DNA from: Cecembia calidifontis
GTDB lineage: Bacteria; Bacteroidota; Bacteroidia; Cytophagales; Cyclobacteriaceae
DNA: 64,000 nucleotides
Assembly: GCF_004216715.1 (NCBI RefSeq)
Contig: NZ_SGXG01000001.1
Location: 2,960,501-3,024,500 of the forward strand
Direction: 5' to 3'
Below are positions 1-7,794 of this stretch, piece by piece. The notes below the pieces were generated by a model. The model was not told the origin of the DNA, ran no database searches, and worked only from the letters and a program-made list of their open reading frames with translations. Each line of letters starts with the position of its first letter. Positions within the stretch are counted from its first letter, which is position 1. Both the position numbers and the translations under genes were made by a program.

Positions 1-135
1 AAAAAGAAGGGCCTGACCGAAATATTACTTTTTACCGAAGACCATCGGATTCCTGCAATCAGACTTTATTTAGACTTGGACTTTAAATTGAAAGAAAGCC
101 AGATTTATACCTTAAAAATATGTCATAGGAGATGA
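1..135 (+). CDS. C-terminal fragment, GNAT-like acetyltransferase (5' end outside window)
   Basis: The first frame is open from the window edge to a TGA at 133-135 and gives 44 residues. The stretch DHRIPAIRLYLDLDFK resembles the end of the GNAT fold, where an N/H-x-x-A-I-x-L-Y-x-x-L-G-F motif forms the last acetyl-CoA-facing helix and strand. Only the tail is visible, so the substrate cannot be guessed. A second open stretch follows in another frame (116-241), so the gene may be frameshifted here. The IS1380 element lies 150 bp downstream and does not interrupt this fragment. The assignment rests on one short motif. Confidence 0.45.
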   Translation, partial: KKKGLTEILLFTEDHRIPAIRLYLDLDFKLKESQIYTLKICHRR

Positions 136-241
136 TAGGATTTTTTTACTTGGTGTAGAACTATACAGGTTTGATATTCTTGAAAGCCTTGGTTTTAGCA
201 AGGGTCATGAATTGAAATTAAAGGTTCTAAAGCCAACCTAA
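116..241 (+). pseudogene. possible coding remnant without a start
   Basis: Frame 2 is open from just after a stop at 113-115 to TAA at 239-241 and reads like protein, with segments such as RIFLLGVELYRFDILESLGF. It has no start codon and overlaps the end of the GNAT-like fragment in a different frame. It could be the frameshifted end of that gene or the remnant of another. It is short enough to be chance. Confidence 0.2.
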
Positions 242-279
242 TAGATATTTACTTTACTGACTACAAAAGAATTTTTATA

Positions 280-284
280 TATTA
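280..284. repeat. left target-site duplication TATTA
   Basis: TATTA directly precedes the left inverted repeat and is repeated exactly after the right inverted repeat at 1950-1954. An intact duplication suggests a fairly recent simple insertion. Confidence 0.8.
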
Positions 285-313
285 CCTTAAATCCGCAGGG
301 CGGATTTAAAAAA

Positions 314-369
314 AGCCGAAAAAGTGGCTGAATTTATTCAATTCAGGCTTTTCCGGCTCGTTTTTTTTT
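314..369 (+). terminator. hairpin plus T9 inside the IS left end
   Basis: A long imperfect hairpin runs from AGCCG (314-318) through CTGAATT/AATTCAG arms to CGGCT (354-358) and is followed by nine T residues at 361-369. It lies inside the element, upstream of the transposase. Terminators in this position are known in insertion sequences to shield the transposase from transcription entering from the flank. Confidence 0.75.
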
Positions 370-408
370 CACTTATTTAGGTGTTACCACACATCCTTGA
401 TAAGCGGT

Positions 409-1716
409 ATGAAAATTACGAATTCGACAGAAAAAATCACACCTTTCGGAGGTTTTAATTTTGTTTTTAACTCTTTCAAAAATTCTGGTCTCCCAGAACT
501 CATTGATAATCAATTGGGGGTTAGAGCCTTAAGGGGAGGGTTTTCATACAGTGACATTTTCGCCAATCATATGGCTATTTTCTTTAATGGTGGCGACTGT
601 ACTGAAGATATCAATGTTCACTTGAGAGACGCACTTGAACAGGTCCCTTCATTTTCAGTATGCAGTGCCGATACAATTCTGAGAGGTATCAAAGAGCTTG
701 CTGTTGATACAGAACTCTTTATAAATCCGTCCAGTGGAGTAAGCCATGAATTTAATATCAATGGAAAACTCAACAGCTTGTTGTTAAAATCAGCTTGTAA
801 GACCGGATTACTCAAGTCAGGTGTTGCTTACGACCTCGATTATGACAACACCGTCATTCCAACTGAAAAGTACGATTCAAAAAAGACATATAAACACGTC
901 TATGGATATCAGCCAGGTGTAGCTTCCATAGCACATCCTGAATTTTCACAGGCCATTCCTGTGTACGTAGAGGGCAGAAATGGCAACAGTCAGGCCAAAT
1001 ATTTGCAGGCTGATACACTTACACGCATGTTTGGGCAGCTTACCAATGAAAATATCCGTATCGGAAGGTTCAGAGCCGATTCAGCATCCTATCAGGAAGA
1101 AGTTCTCCGCACACTGGAAGCACATACCGAAAGCTTTTATATACGGGCAAACAGATGTGCCAAACTGGATAATATCCTTGGAAGTATAGCCCCTGAGAAG
1201 TGGCAGAAAATACGTTTGGGTGTACAGGAAATGGAAGTTACTGACCTATCCGACTACAAACCTTTCGGTAAAGACAGGTCTTACAGGCTGGTCATTACCA
1301 GAATCAGGCGTAAAGACGGGCAGGCAGATGTGTTTAGTGGAGATGCATTTACTTACAGGGCTATTCTGACCAATGAACATACATCGTCCAATGAAGCTGT
1401 TGTAAGGTTTTATAACGCCCGGGGTGCAAGCGAACGCTTGTTTGATGTACTCAACAATGACTTTGGCTGGTCTAAGTTGCCCTGTTCGTTCCTTGCAGAG
1501 AATACCTCCTTTATGCTTATGACGGCTATGTATGCCAATTTTTACACCTATATCATTGGAGAGTATTCCAGAAAAGTTGATTGGCTTAAGCCTACCGACA
1601 GGCTCAAGAAGTTTATCTTCAGATTTATCACTGTTTCAGCCAAGTGGATAAGAACGGGAAGAAGAGAAGTGCTCAAACTGTTCACGAGTAAGGATTACAA
1701 GCCGATTTTGAACTAA
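409..1716 (+). CDS. IS1380-family transposase
   Basis: This DDE transposase moves the surrounding element by cut-and-paste. It has 435 residues from the ATG at 409; an in-frame TTG exists at 397, but the ATG begins the usual lysine-rich start. Its overall form (an N-terminal region with GGFNFVF, the SADTILRGI segment near residue 90, a central DYDNTVIPTEKYD catalytic segment, and a C-terminal region with RLKKFIFRFI) matches the IS1380 transposases common in Bacteroidota. The first catalytic Asp is expected within the DLDYDNTVI segment; the others were not placed with certainty. It is full length, with no frameshift. A terminator hairpin upstream probably limits its expression. Confidence 0.88.
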   Translation: MKITNSTEKITPFGGFNFVFNSFKNSGLPELIDNQLGVRALRGGFSYSDIFANHMAIFFNGGDCTEDINVHLRDALEQVPSFSVCSADTILRGIKELAVDTELFINPSSGVSHEFNINGKLNSLLLKSACKTGLLKSGVAYDLDYDNTVIPTEKYDSKKTYKHVYGYQPGVASIAHPEFSQAIPVYVEGRNGNSQAKYLQADTLTRMFGQLTNENIRIGRFRADSASYQEEVLRTLEAHTESFYIRANRCAKLDNILGSIAPEKWQKIRLGVQEMEVTDLSDYKPFGKDRSYRLVITRIRRKDGQADVFSGDAFTYRAILTNEHTSSNEAVVRFYNARGASERLFDVLNNDFGWSKLPCSFLAENTSFMLMTAMYANFYTYIIGEYSRKVDWLKPTDRLKKFIFRFITVSAKWIRTGRREVLKLFTSKDYKPILN

Positions 1717-1949
1717 ATTCAGATAAAAACCCCTCAGGAGCTCAAAAAATAAAGATTTACAGGGAAGAGGTATGCCTTTTCCATTAAAATTGAGGAAAAA
1801 AACCGTCCATTTTATCCTCAAACCTAAAATCCATTGTCTCAAAACTATGAACACTCTTCAATCAAAGGGAAGAAATTCCCGAACTAGACCAAAAATGAAC
1901 ACAAACAAGCAGATTCAAATCTCCAAACTAAAATCCTGCGGATTTTAGG

Positions 1950-1954
1950 TATTA
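1950..1954. repeat. right target-site duplication TATTA
   Basis: Exact copy of 280-284, directly after the right inverted repeat of the IS1380 element. Confidence 0.8.
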
Positions 1955-2003
1955 AATTGTCTTTTGAATTATTCCACTTTCCTCTAATTAATGCAAATCG
2001 CTC

Positions 2004-2450
2004 ATGGCAGCAAAAAACAAGACAGCTGAAACCAATCAAAGTGTTTTGGATTTTATCAACTCATTTGTTGACAAAGAGGAAAAGAAGCAGGACTGTTTCC
2101 AACTGATAGAGCTCATGCGGGCATGGTCTGGGTATGAGCCCAAAATGTGGGGACCTTCCATTATCGGCTTCGGATCTTACCATTACAAATATGCCACTGG
2201 CCATGAGGGAGATGCACCGCTTTTAGGTTTTTCGCCAAGAAAAGCTGCCTTTTCCCTTTATGTAATAGCCCAGGGCAATGACAATAATGAATTCCTTGAC
2301 CAATTGGGGAATTATAAAATGGGCAAAGCTTGCATTTATTTTAAGAAATTAAATCAACTCAACCTTGCCGTCTTGGAAAATCTCTGTAAATCCACTATTC
2401 AATACCTTAAAGAATTAGAGGGTAGATCTGGGTGCCAGGGTATGGGATGA
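2004..2450 (+). CDS. DUF1801 / YdhG-like protein
   Basis: A 148-residue cytoplasmic protein with the hallmark segment MWGPSIIGFGSYHYKY at about residues 49-64 and the following aromatic-rich core (FSPRKAAFSLYV), both typical of the DUF1801 family (YdhG/Fra-like fold, related to frataxin-like iron chaperones). The length is normal for the family. The start ATG at 2004 follows directly on the right flank of the IS1380 element, about 50 bp from its end, so its native promoter may have been displaced or replaced. The specific function is unknown; an iron-handling role is only a family-level suggestion. Confidence 0.8.
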   Translation: MAAKNKTAETNQSVLDFINSFVDKEEKKQDCFQLIELMRAWSGYEPKMWGPSIIGFGSYHYKYATGHEGDAPLLGFSPRKAAFSLYVIAQGNDNNEFLDQLGNYKMGKACIYFKKLNQLNLAVLENLCKSTIQYLKELEGRSGCQGMG

Positions 2451-2660
2451 AGCAAATTATGGAAAAATATAGGTTGATATTTCTTAAATGTGGAAAATGC
2501 GTTCAATTCTCTTTTTATTTTTTGGAGGTGTTTTAATTCTTAGTAAGAGATGACTACATTTACCTTTATGTAAAAAATACATTATGAGTAGGGCGCTATC
2601 AGGATATGAAATGGCATCTCATCTATTGGTCCTGCGAATTTAAAATATAAATTCTAAAAT

Positions 2661-3941
2661 ATGTTGGCAATACTTGGTCTGATGACAATAGCGGTGATGC
2701 TTTTTTTGGTGATCACAAAAAAAGCATCACCCACAGTAGCACTGATTCTTGTTCCAGTGGTTTCAGCTGTTTTGGCGGGCTTTGGATTGGAAATTTTCGA
2801 GTTCATCACTCAAGGGATTCTTTCTATTGCACCGACAGGCGTGATGTTTATTTTTGCTATCCTGTTTTTGGGGATTTTGACTGATTCGGGGACTTTCCAA
2901 CCCATCATCAAAATGATATTAAGGCTTGCCGGAAACGATCCGGCAAAAGTTGCACTGGGTTCGGCGGTGCTTGCAATGGTATCCCATCTTGATGGTTCCG
3001 GAGCAAGTACTTTCTTAATTTCTGTTCCTGCATTTTTACCCGTTTATGATAGGTTAGGAATGAAACGCACCACTTTGGCCTGTATAGTTGCGCTAGCAGC
3101 AGGTACCATGAACATTCTACCTTGGGGAGGACCTACCATTAGGGCCGCTTCAGCTTTGGAGGTTCCGGTTACAGAATTGTTTAACCCCATGCTCATCCCT
3201 GTTGTTTTTGGTTTGTTCGCTGTACTGATTATCGCTTTTTTCCTGGGTAGAAAAGAAAGAATACCTGAGATCAATGACAAGATTTTGGAGCGCTTTTCTG
3301 AACCCAATTCAGAGCGGCAAAAACCCCGATTGTTTTGGGTAAATATCCTACTTATCCTTTTAGCCGTCTATACCTTGGTGTCCGGTTTTGCGGCACCTCA
3401 TATTATTTTTATGCTTGCTTTTGCAGTTGCGATTTCCATCAACTTTCCCAATGTCAAAGAGCAGGCTGAGCGGATCAATGCCCACTCCAAAGCAGTGGTA
3501 TTGATGGTGGTAATTTTGTTTGCGGCAGGCTGTTTTATTGGTATTATGAAGGGATCGGGTATGATAGAAGCAATGGCTCGGGCTGCAGTAGTGCAAGTTC
3601 CGGAATGGATTGGTCATCATTTGCCCTTGTATGTGGGTTTAACTGCTATGCCGGCAAGCCTTTTATTTGATCCTGACTCTTTTTATTTTGGAATTTTACC
3701 TGTGCTTTCCAACACCTTTAACCAATTTGGAGGAGAGGCAATCGAAATAGGAAGGGCGGCCATAGTAGGGCAAATGACAACAGGATTTCCGGTCAGTCCC
3801 CTCACCGGGGCTACTTTCTTATTGGTCGGACTTACAGGCGTAGATATGGGAAGTCATCAGAGGATGACCATTCCCTATGCGTTTTTAGTCAGTTTAGTTA
3901 TTCTTTTCTTTTCCTTTGTCGTCGGAGCCATAACCTTATAA
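2661..3941 (+). CDS. CitMHS-family carboxylate transporter
   Basis: A 426-residue inner-membrane protein with about 11-12 hydrophobic segments. The conserved SHLDGSGASTFLISVPAFLPVY segment near residues 112-133 and NILPWGGPT (about 151-159) are signatures of the CitMHS family (metal-citrate/proton symporters). The family imports citrate or related tricarboxylates, often complexed with divalent metal. It is the first gene of a tight operon: the AtuA-like gene starts three bases after its stop. This pairing suggests that it feeds a carboxylic substrate to the two downstream proteins; the actual substrate cannot be read from the sequence. Confidence 0.82.
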   Translation: MLAILGLMTIAVMLFLVITKKASPTVALILVPVVSAVLAGFGLEIFEFITQGILSIAPTGVMFIFAILFLGILTDSGTFQPIIKMILRLAGNDPAKVALGSAVLAMVSHLDGSGASTFLISVPAFLPVYDRLGMKRTTLACIVALAAGTMNILPWGGPTIRAASALEVPVTELFNPMLIPVVFGLFAVLIIAFFLGRKERIPEINDKILERFSEPNSERQKPRLFWVNILLILLAVYTLVSGFAAPHIIFMLAFAVAISINFPNVKEQAERINAHSKAVVLMVVILFAAGCFIGIMKGSGMIEAMARAAVVQVPEWIGHHLPLYVGLTAMPASLLFDPDSFYFGILPVLSNTFNQFGGEAIEIGRAAIVGQMTTGFPVSPLTGATFLLVGLTGVDMGSHQRMTIPYAFLVSLVILFFSFVVGAITL

Positions 3942-3944
3942 TCT

Positions 3945-5276
3945 ATGAAATCAATGAGAATTGGCAGTGGTGCAGGATATGCAGGGGATCGTCTGGAACC
4001 TGCTTTAACATTACTTGATCAAGGTAATCTGGATTATATATGTTTTGAGTGTCTTGCTGAGCGGACAATAGCGCTCGCCCAAAAAGAAAAGAAAAATGAT
4101 CCAAAAAAAGGATATAACCACCTGTTGGAATACCGCATGGAGGAAATTCTCCCGCTTGCATTTGCCAGAAAGACCAAGGTAATCACCAATATGGGAGCAG
4201 CCAATCCCTTACAGGCCATGCAGGTCACAAGGGAAATAGCCAAAAGGAAAGGAATAACAGGACTCAAAATAGCTGCAGTCTTGGGAGATGATGTTCTGGA
4301 TTTGGTAAAAAGATCCCAAGACCTTAAAATTCTTGAGACAGGGCAATATTTAAGTATTTTAGATAACAGGATTATTTCTGCCAACGCTTACCTGGGTTCA
4401 GCTGGCATTATTGAAGCATTAAAGCAAGGCGCAGATGTGGTAATTACCGGAAGAACTGCCGACCCTTCTTTGTTTTTGGCTCCCATGATCCATGAGTTTG
4501 GTTGGTCTATGGAGGATTTTGAAAAACTGGGGAGGGGTACAATGGTGGGGCATCTATTGGAATGCGCAGGACAGGTTTGTGGCGGATATTTTGCAGACAC
4601 AGATAGAAAAACAGTTCCGGATCTATGGAATATTGGATTTCCTTTTGTTGAAATTGATGAAAATGGAGAAGGTATTATTTCCAAAGTGGAGGGTACCGGC
4701 GGAATTATCAATACAGCTACCTGTACGGAACAGCTGCTCTATGAAATCCATGACCCGGCCCATTACCTGACACCGGATTGTACTGCGGATTTTTCTGCCG
4801 TGGAATTTGAATCAGAAGGTAAAGACCTGGTGCGGTTCCGAAAAGCCTCTGGGAAAAAGGCATCGGATTTTTACAAAGTCAGCATAGGCTTTATCAATGG
4901 TTTTTTGGGGGAAGGTCAGATCAGTTATGGCGGGACTGATTGCATAGCTAGGGCCCAATTGGCTGCTGAAATCGTGAAAAAAAGACTGGAAAAACTGGCC
5001 TTGGAGGATGTAAGATTTGAAAGGATCGGCCTGAATTCCATTACCCCATATCACAGCCATCCCCAAGACCTTTTGGAAGTCAGGTTAAGGGTCTGTGCAA
5101 AAGCGGATACCCTTGAGAAAGCCCGAAAAATAGGACAGGAAGTGGAGACACTCTACACCAATGGGCCTTATGGGGGAGGAGGAGTAACGCAAAATACAGA
5201 AGAAGTCATCTCAGTTGTTTCTGTATTAATTCCCAAAGATAAAGTCAAAACCCATGTCGAATATACTGTTAGCTAG
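3945..5276 (+). CDS. AtuA-family (DUF1446) protein
   Basis: A 443-residue protein with the AtuA/DUF1446 core: GSGAGYAGDRLEPA at the N-terminus, LDYICFECLAERT near residue 30, VITNMGAANP at about 79-88, VVITGRTADPS at about 166-176, and a C-terminal GPYGGGGVTQNT. AtuA was named from acyclic terpene utilisation in Pseudomonas, but the wide family acts in several organic-acid catabolic contexts and its reaction is not settled. Many relatives carry a C-terminal ferredoxin-fold domain that is here a separate gene (5283-5582). Co-transcription with a CitMHS transporter argues for catabolism of a polycarboxylate or its CoA derivative rather than a terpene; this is inference. Confidence 0.82.
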   Translation: MKSMRIGSGAGYAGDRLEPALTLLDQGNLDYICFECLAERTIALAQKEKKNDPKKGYNHLLEYRMEEILPLAFARKTKVITNMGAANPLQAMQVTREIAKRKGITGLKIAAVLGDDVLDLVKRSQDLKILETGQYLSILDNRIISANAYLGSAGIIEALKQGADVVITGRTADPSLFLAPMIHEFGWSMEDFEKLGRGTMVGHLLECAGQVCGGYFADTDRKTVPDLWNIGFPFVEIDENGEGIISKVEGTGGIINTATCTEQLLYEIHDPAHYLTPDCTADFSAVEFESEGKDLVRFRKASGKKASDFYKVSIGFINGFLGEGQISYGGTDCIARAQLAAEIVKKRLEKLALEDVRFERIGLNSITPYHSHPQDLLEVRLRVCAKADTLEKARKIGQEVETLYTNGPYGGGGVTQNTEEVISVVSVLIPKDKVKTHVEYTVS

Positions 5277-5282
5277 TTCAAT

Positions 5283-5582
5283 ATGAAGCTTAGAGAAATC
5301 GCACACGCAAGATCCGGGGACAAAGGCAATATCAGCAATATTGCTTTGATCGTATTTGACAAAAGGGATTTTAAGCTCATTAAGGAAAAAGTGACCGAGA
5401 AAAGGGTGAAAGATTGGTTAGGAGATGTAGTAAAAGGGGAGGTTAAACGCTTTGAACTGCCGCAATTGGGGGCTTTGAATTTTGTTTTGTATGAGGCCTT
5501 GGATGGAGGGGTGACCAGTTCAACCCAATTGGATAAGCACCGCAAATCATTAAGTTCATTTTTGCTGGAAATGCCTATCTGA
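5283..5582 (+). CDS. AtuA C-terminal-domain-like protein
   Basis: A 99-residue protein beginning MKLREIAHARSGDKGN, the typical start of the AtuA-like ferredoxin-fold domain that in many bacteria is fused behind the DUF1446 domain. ARSGDKGN is the recognisable motif, and FVLYEALDGG follows near residue 72. It starts six bases after the AtuA gene and so is very likely its stoichiometric partner, together forming the equivalent of one longer AtuA protein. No catalytic residues are known to me for this domain. The operon ends here; the following gene is 87 bp away and unrelated. Confidence 0.8.
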   Translation: MKLREIAHARSGDKGNISNIALIVFDKRDFKLIKEKVTEKRVKDWLGDVVKGEVKRFELPQLGALNFVLYEALDGGVTSSTQLDKHRKSLSSFLLEMPI

Positions 5583-5669
5583 ACCTTTTTGCTATTTCAT
5601 CTCCTAAAGTTATCAGGAAACAAATTCTATAGTTGATTTCAAAAAATGATTGATCGTCTTAAAAAGTAA

Positions 5670-6035
5670 ATGAACATGCAAACCACTCCCGAACATAACG
5701 AAAGGATAGCCAAAATGACTTTTGCTTCGGTTTATCCCCATTACCTGGCTAAAGTAGAAAAAAAGGGAAGGACCAAAGAGGAGTTGCATCAGGTCATTTC
5801 TTGGTTGACAGGATTTGATGATAAGGACCTTCAAAGTCTGATTGAAGAAAAAGCCACTTTTCAGGAGTTCTTTGAAAGGGCCAAGTTGCATCCCCATGCC
5901 AATCTAATTACCGGCATCATATGTGGTTACCGCATAGAGGAAATCACCAATCCATTGACCCAGCAAGTAAGGTATTTGGACAAATTGGTAGATGAGTTGG
6001 CTAAAGGCCGGAAAATAGAGAAAATTTTGAGGTGA
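5670..6035 (+). CDS. DUF2200 family protein
   Basis: A 121-residue soluble protein. The pattern RIAKMTFASVYPHYLAKVEKKGRTKEEL at the N-terminus, VISWLTGFD near residue 42, and HPHANLITGIICGYRIEEI near residue 73 fits DUF2200, a widespread uncharacterised family of about this length. A second in-frame ATG lies two codons downstream, so the exact start is uncertain by six bases. It stands alone, with no operon partner visible. No biochemical function is established. Confidence 0.82.
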   Translation: MNMQTTPEHNERIAKMTFASVYPHYLAKVEKKGRTKEELHQVISWLTGFDDKDLQSLIEEKATFQEFFERAKLHPHANLITGIICGYRIEEITNPLTQQVRYLDKLVDELAKGRKIEKILR

Positions 6036-6136
6036 TGCGAAAGACCTTAAAGCATCTTCCTAGCTTCCATTTTTACATTGCCCAGGGAGTAAATTTCAGT
6101 TTCAGTATTTATTACGACATTTTGTGACACAATAAG

Positions 6137-6151
6137 GTTAATTTTATTAAC
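6137..6151. promoter_or_regulatory. operator candidate 1, GTTAATTTTATTAAC
   Basis: A perfect 15-bp palindrome (GTTAAT, TTT, ATTAAC) upstream of the small gene and the S24 repressor. It shares the pattern GTTAnTTnnAnTAAC with a second site whose centre is 23 bp away. A pair of equal sites about two helical turns apart is typical for a phage-type or LexA-like repressor controlling its own operon. Binding is inferred. Confidence 0.5.
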
Positions 6152-6159
6152 ACATGTAT

Positions 6160-6174
6160 GTTATTTAAAATAAC
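6160..6174. promoter_or_regulatory. operator candidate 2, GTTATTTAAAATAAC
   Basis: A perfect 15-bp palindrome (GTTATTT, A, AAATAAC), matching site 1 at 11 of 15 positions. It lies 27 bp before the ATG at 6202. A repressor bound here would cover the likely promoter. Confidence 0.5.
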
Positions 6175-6201
6175 TTTATTAAATTGGATGCTGTAAACAT
6201 T

Positions 6202-6465
6202 ATGGTTATGGAAACAGCAAACAAAATCAGTGTAACACAAAAAGAGTTGCCCTCAGGGAATATCCAAGTGAAATTTTTTATTGAGGATGAGCGTAAACCC
6301 ATGTATGGCTACCTTTTGACCAGTGAACCCAAACCGGTAGGAGAGATCATTGCCGAGATTCAGGAGAGGATGCAGCAAAGAAGAATAGCGGCTTCAGGAT
6401 TAAATTCTTTTTCTTTGAAAAACCCTATCAAAGAAGATCATAATTTCTATCTTTTCTCTGCCTAA
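6202..6465 (+). CDS. small protein preceding S24 repressor
   Basis: An 87-residue protein, not recognised. From the ATG at 6202 (a TTG at 6184 or an ATG at 6208 are alternatives) it starts MVMETANKISVTQKELPSGN and has a predicted beta-rich first half and a helical middle (PVGEIIAEIQERMQQRRI). It has no signal peptide, membrane segment or cysteine. It lies between the twin palindromes and the S24 repressor and ends 11 bp before the repressor starts, so the two are almost certainly co-transcribed and under the same operator. A regulatory partner or antirepressor role is possible but is not supported by any motif. Confidence 0.65.
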   Translation: MVMETANKISVTQKELPSGNIQVKFFIEDERKPMYGYLLTSEPKPVGEIIAEIQERMQQRRIAASGLNSFSLKNPIKEDHNFYLFSA

Positions 6466-6476
6466 TTTATTCCTTC

Positions 6477-7247
6477 ATGGTACTTGCAAAAAATATCCGC
6501 TTTCTTCGGGCCCATGCCCAAATGACCCAGACTGAGCTTGCCGAAAAATTGGGCCTTCAGAGGACCATGATTTCAGCTTATGAAGACGGCAGGTCTGAAC
6601 CCAAATTGTCCACGCTGAATGTGATGTGTCAGCTTTTTCAGGTCGGTTTGGATGAGTTGTTGTACCATGATATTGAGGCTTTAGGAAGGAAAGCACTTCA
6701 AAAGAAGGAAATCAAAATTCTTACCATTGCTGTTGATAAGGATGATGAGGAAAAAATAACCATGGTAGGCCAAAAGGCCTCCGCTGGATACCTGAACGGT
6801 TTTGCAGATCCGGAATACATGGAATCCCTTCCCCAGTTTCAACTGCCTAATCTTTCCCGGCATGCTACCTACAGGGCTTTTGAACTCAGTGGTGACAGTA
6901 TGCTTCCTTTGGTGCCAGGTACTATCGTCATTGGTTCCTATGTGGAGCAGTTGAAGGATATCAAAAGCGGGAAGACATATGTCCTGGTGACCTTAAGCGA
7001 AGGCGTGGTCTACAAGCGGGTGTTTAACTACCTTGAGGAAAACGGTAAACTTTTTTTGGTTTCAGATAATGAACACTATAAGCCTTATGAAATCAAGGGG
7101 GAGGATGTGTTGGAAGTTTGGGAAGCCAAAGCTTTTATCAGCACTGATTTTCCAAATCCAAAAGACAAAACCAAGCCTGCCACTCTGGAAGAAATTTCCA
7201 GTATGATTTTGGAGTTGAAAGATGAAATCAGAAAACTGAAAGCCTGA
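6477..7247 (+). CDS. XRE/S24 LexA-like transcriptional repressor
   Basis: A 256-residue two-domain regulator. Residues 5-62 form an XRE helix-turn-helix (TQTELAEKLGLQRTMISAYEDGRSEP). Residues 100-225 are a LexA/CI-type S24 peptidase domain: putative self-cleavage bond Ala103-Gly104 within ASAGY, nucleophile Ser141 in ELSGDSM, and general-base Lys180 in VVYKRV. All residues for autocleavage are present, so repression is expected to be lifted by a cleavage trigger, as with RecA filaments for LexA. A C-terminal helix (EEISSMILELKDEIRKLKA) may add dimerisation. It is not a canonical LexA, because the DNA-binding domain is XRE rather than winged helix. The two 15-bp palindromes at 6137-6174 are likely its operators. 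Confidence 0.86.
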   Translation: MVLAKNIRFLRAHAQMTQTELAEKLGLQRTMISAYEDGRSEPKLSTLNVMCQLFQVGLDELLYHDIEALGRKALQKKEIKILTIAVDKDDEEKITMVGQKASAGYLNGFADPEYMESLPQFQLPNLSRHATYRAFELSGDSMLPLVPGTIVIGSYVEQLKDIKSGKTYVLVTLSEGVVYKRVFNYLEENGKLFLVSDNEHYKPYEIKGEDVLEVWEAKAFISTDFPNPKDKTKPATLEEISSMILELKDEIRKLKA

Positions 7248-7263
7248 AAGTGGAATTTCAGGC
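7242..7263. terminator. bidirectional hairpin between convergent genes
   Basis: GCCTGAAA (7242-7249) and TTTCAGGC (7256-7263) form an 8-bp stem that overlaps the stop codon of the S24 repressor and lies just before the end of the convergent GNAT gene. The flanking T-tracts are weak in both directions. Confidence 0.4.
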
Positions 7264-7265
7264 GT

Positions 7266-7715
7266 TTATGGCTTCAGGAAAAACCGCATTTTTTGCTTAC
7301 CTATGCCTCCCAGTCCCACATAAAACTTGATGGCTCTGGCATTAAATTCGGGAGTCTGCCATTGGATGTTGACACAGTTGTTTTCTCTTGCTACTTCTCT
7401 GATCCGTTGCATGATTTCCGCTCCAATACCCATGCTTCTCACTGATTCATTGAGGTAGAGACAATCCATGTAGAGGAAAGGCGCAGCGTCCCAGGTCGAA
7501 AAATCAAAAGTGAATGAGGTAAACCCTTCGGCTTTGCCATTGACTTCCACTATCCATACATTCAGTCTTTTGGGTGAACCAAAAATAGCCTGCCTAAGAC
7601 CTTCTAATTTTCCTTCAGGTGAATAATCTGATTTTTCGTAGGCTGCATGGGCAGCACAAAGGTTAACCAATTCAGGAAGGTCTTTTTCTTCACAGGGTCT
7701 GATGATATAATCCAT
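7266..7715 (-). CDS. GNAT-family N-acetyltransferase
   Basis: A 149-residue protein spanning one GNAT domain. The N-terminal MDYIIRPCEEKDLPELVNLCAAH is a common GNAT start. The acetyl-CoA binding region is VRSMGIGAEIMQRIREVA (about residues 90-107), and the final motif is NARAIKFYVGLGG (about 124-136). The length matches stand-alone acetyltransferases. The substrate is unknown. It converges on the S24 repressor gene with 18 bp between the stops. Confidence 0.85.
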   Translation of the reverse strand: MDYIIRPCEEKDLPELVNLCAAHAAYEKSDYSPEGKLEGLRQAIFGSPKRLNVWIVEVNGKAEGFTSFTFDFSTWDAAPFLYMDCLYLNESVRSMGIGAEIMQRIREVARENNCVNIQWQTPEFNARAIKFYVGLGGIGKQKMRFFLKP

Positions 7716-7794
7716 GATGTTTAAGCTAATAGGTTAAAAGTTTTTTCAAAATGGATAAAAAAATCGAAAATCTCTACTTTGGGATCAAAACTTT

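Larger units (their letters stand above)
285..1949 (+). mobile_element. complete IS1380-family insertion sequence, 1665 bp
   Basis: The element is bounded by 15-bp inverted repeats: left CCTTAAATCCGCAGG (285-299) and right CCTGCGGATTTTAGG (1935-1949), matching at 14 of 15 positions. A 5-bp direct repeat, TATTA, sits immediately outside at 280-284 and 1950-1954 and fits target-site duplication. The length, the terminal CC, and the 4-5 bp duplication agree with the IS1380 family. The single transposase gene is intact, so the element appears potentially active. Both ends also fold on themselves: 10-bp arms around AGG at 287-309 and 9-bp arms around TGC at 1928-1948. It sits between a GNAT-like fragment and the DUF1801 gene without breaking a recognisable frame. 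Confidence 0.88.

Noticed and set aside
285..309. Similarity of the IS1380 end palindrome to REP palindrome 3 (GCGGATT)
   Set aside because: The half-sites are in the opposite order and the similarity is a few bases; likely chance in AT-rich DNA, though a genome-wide search would settle it.
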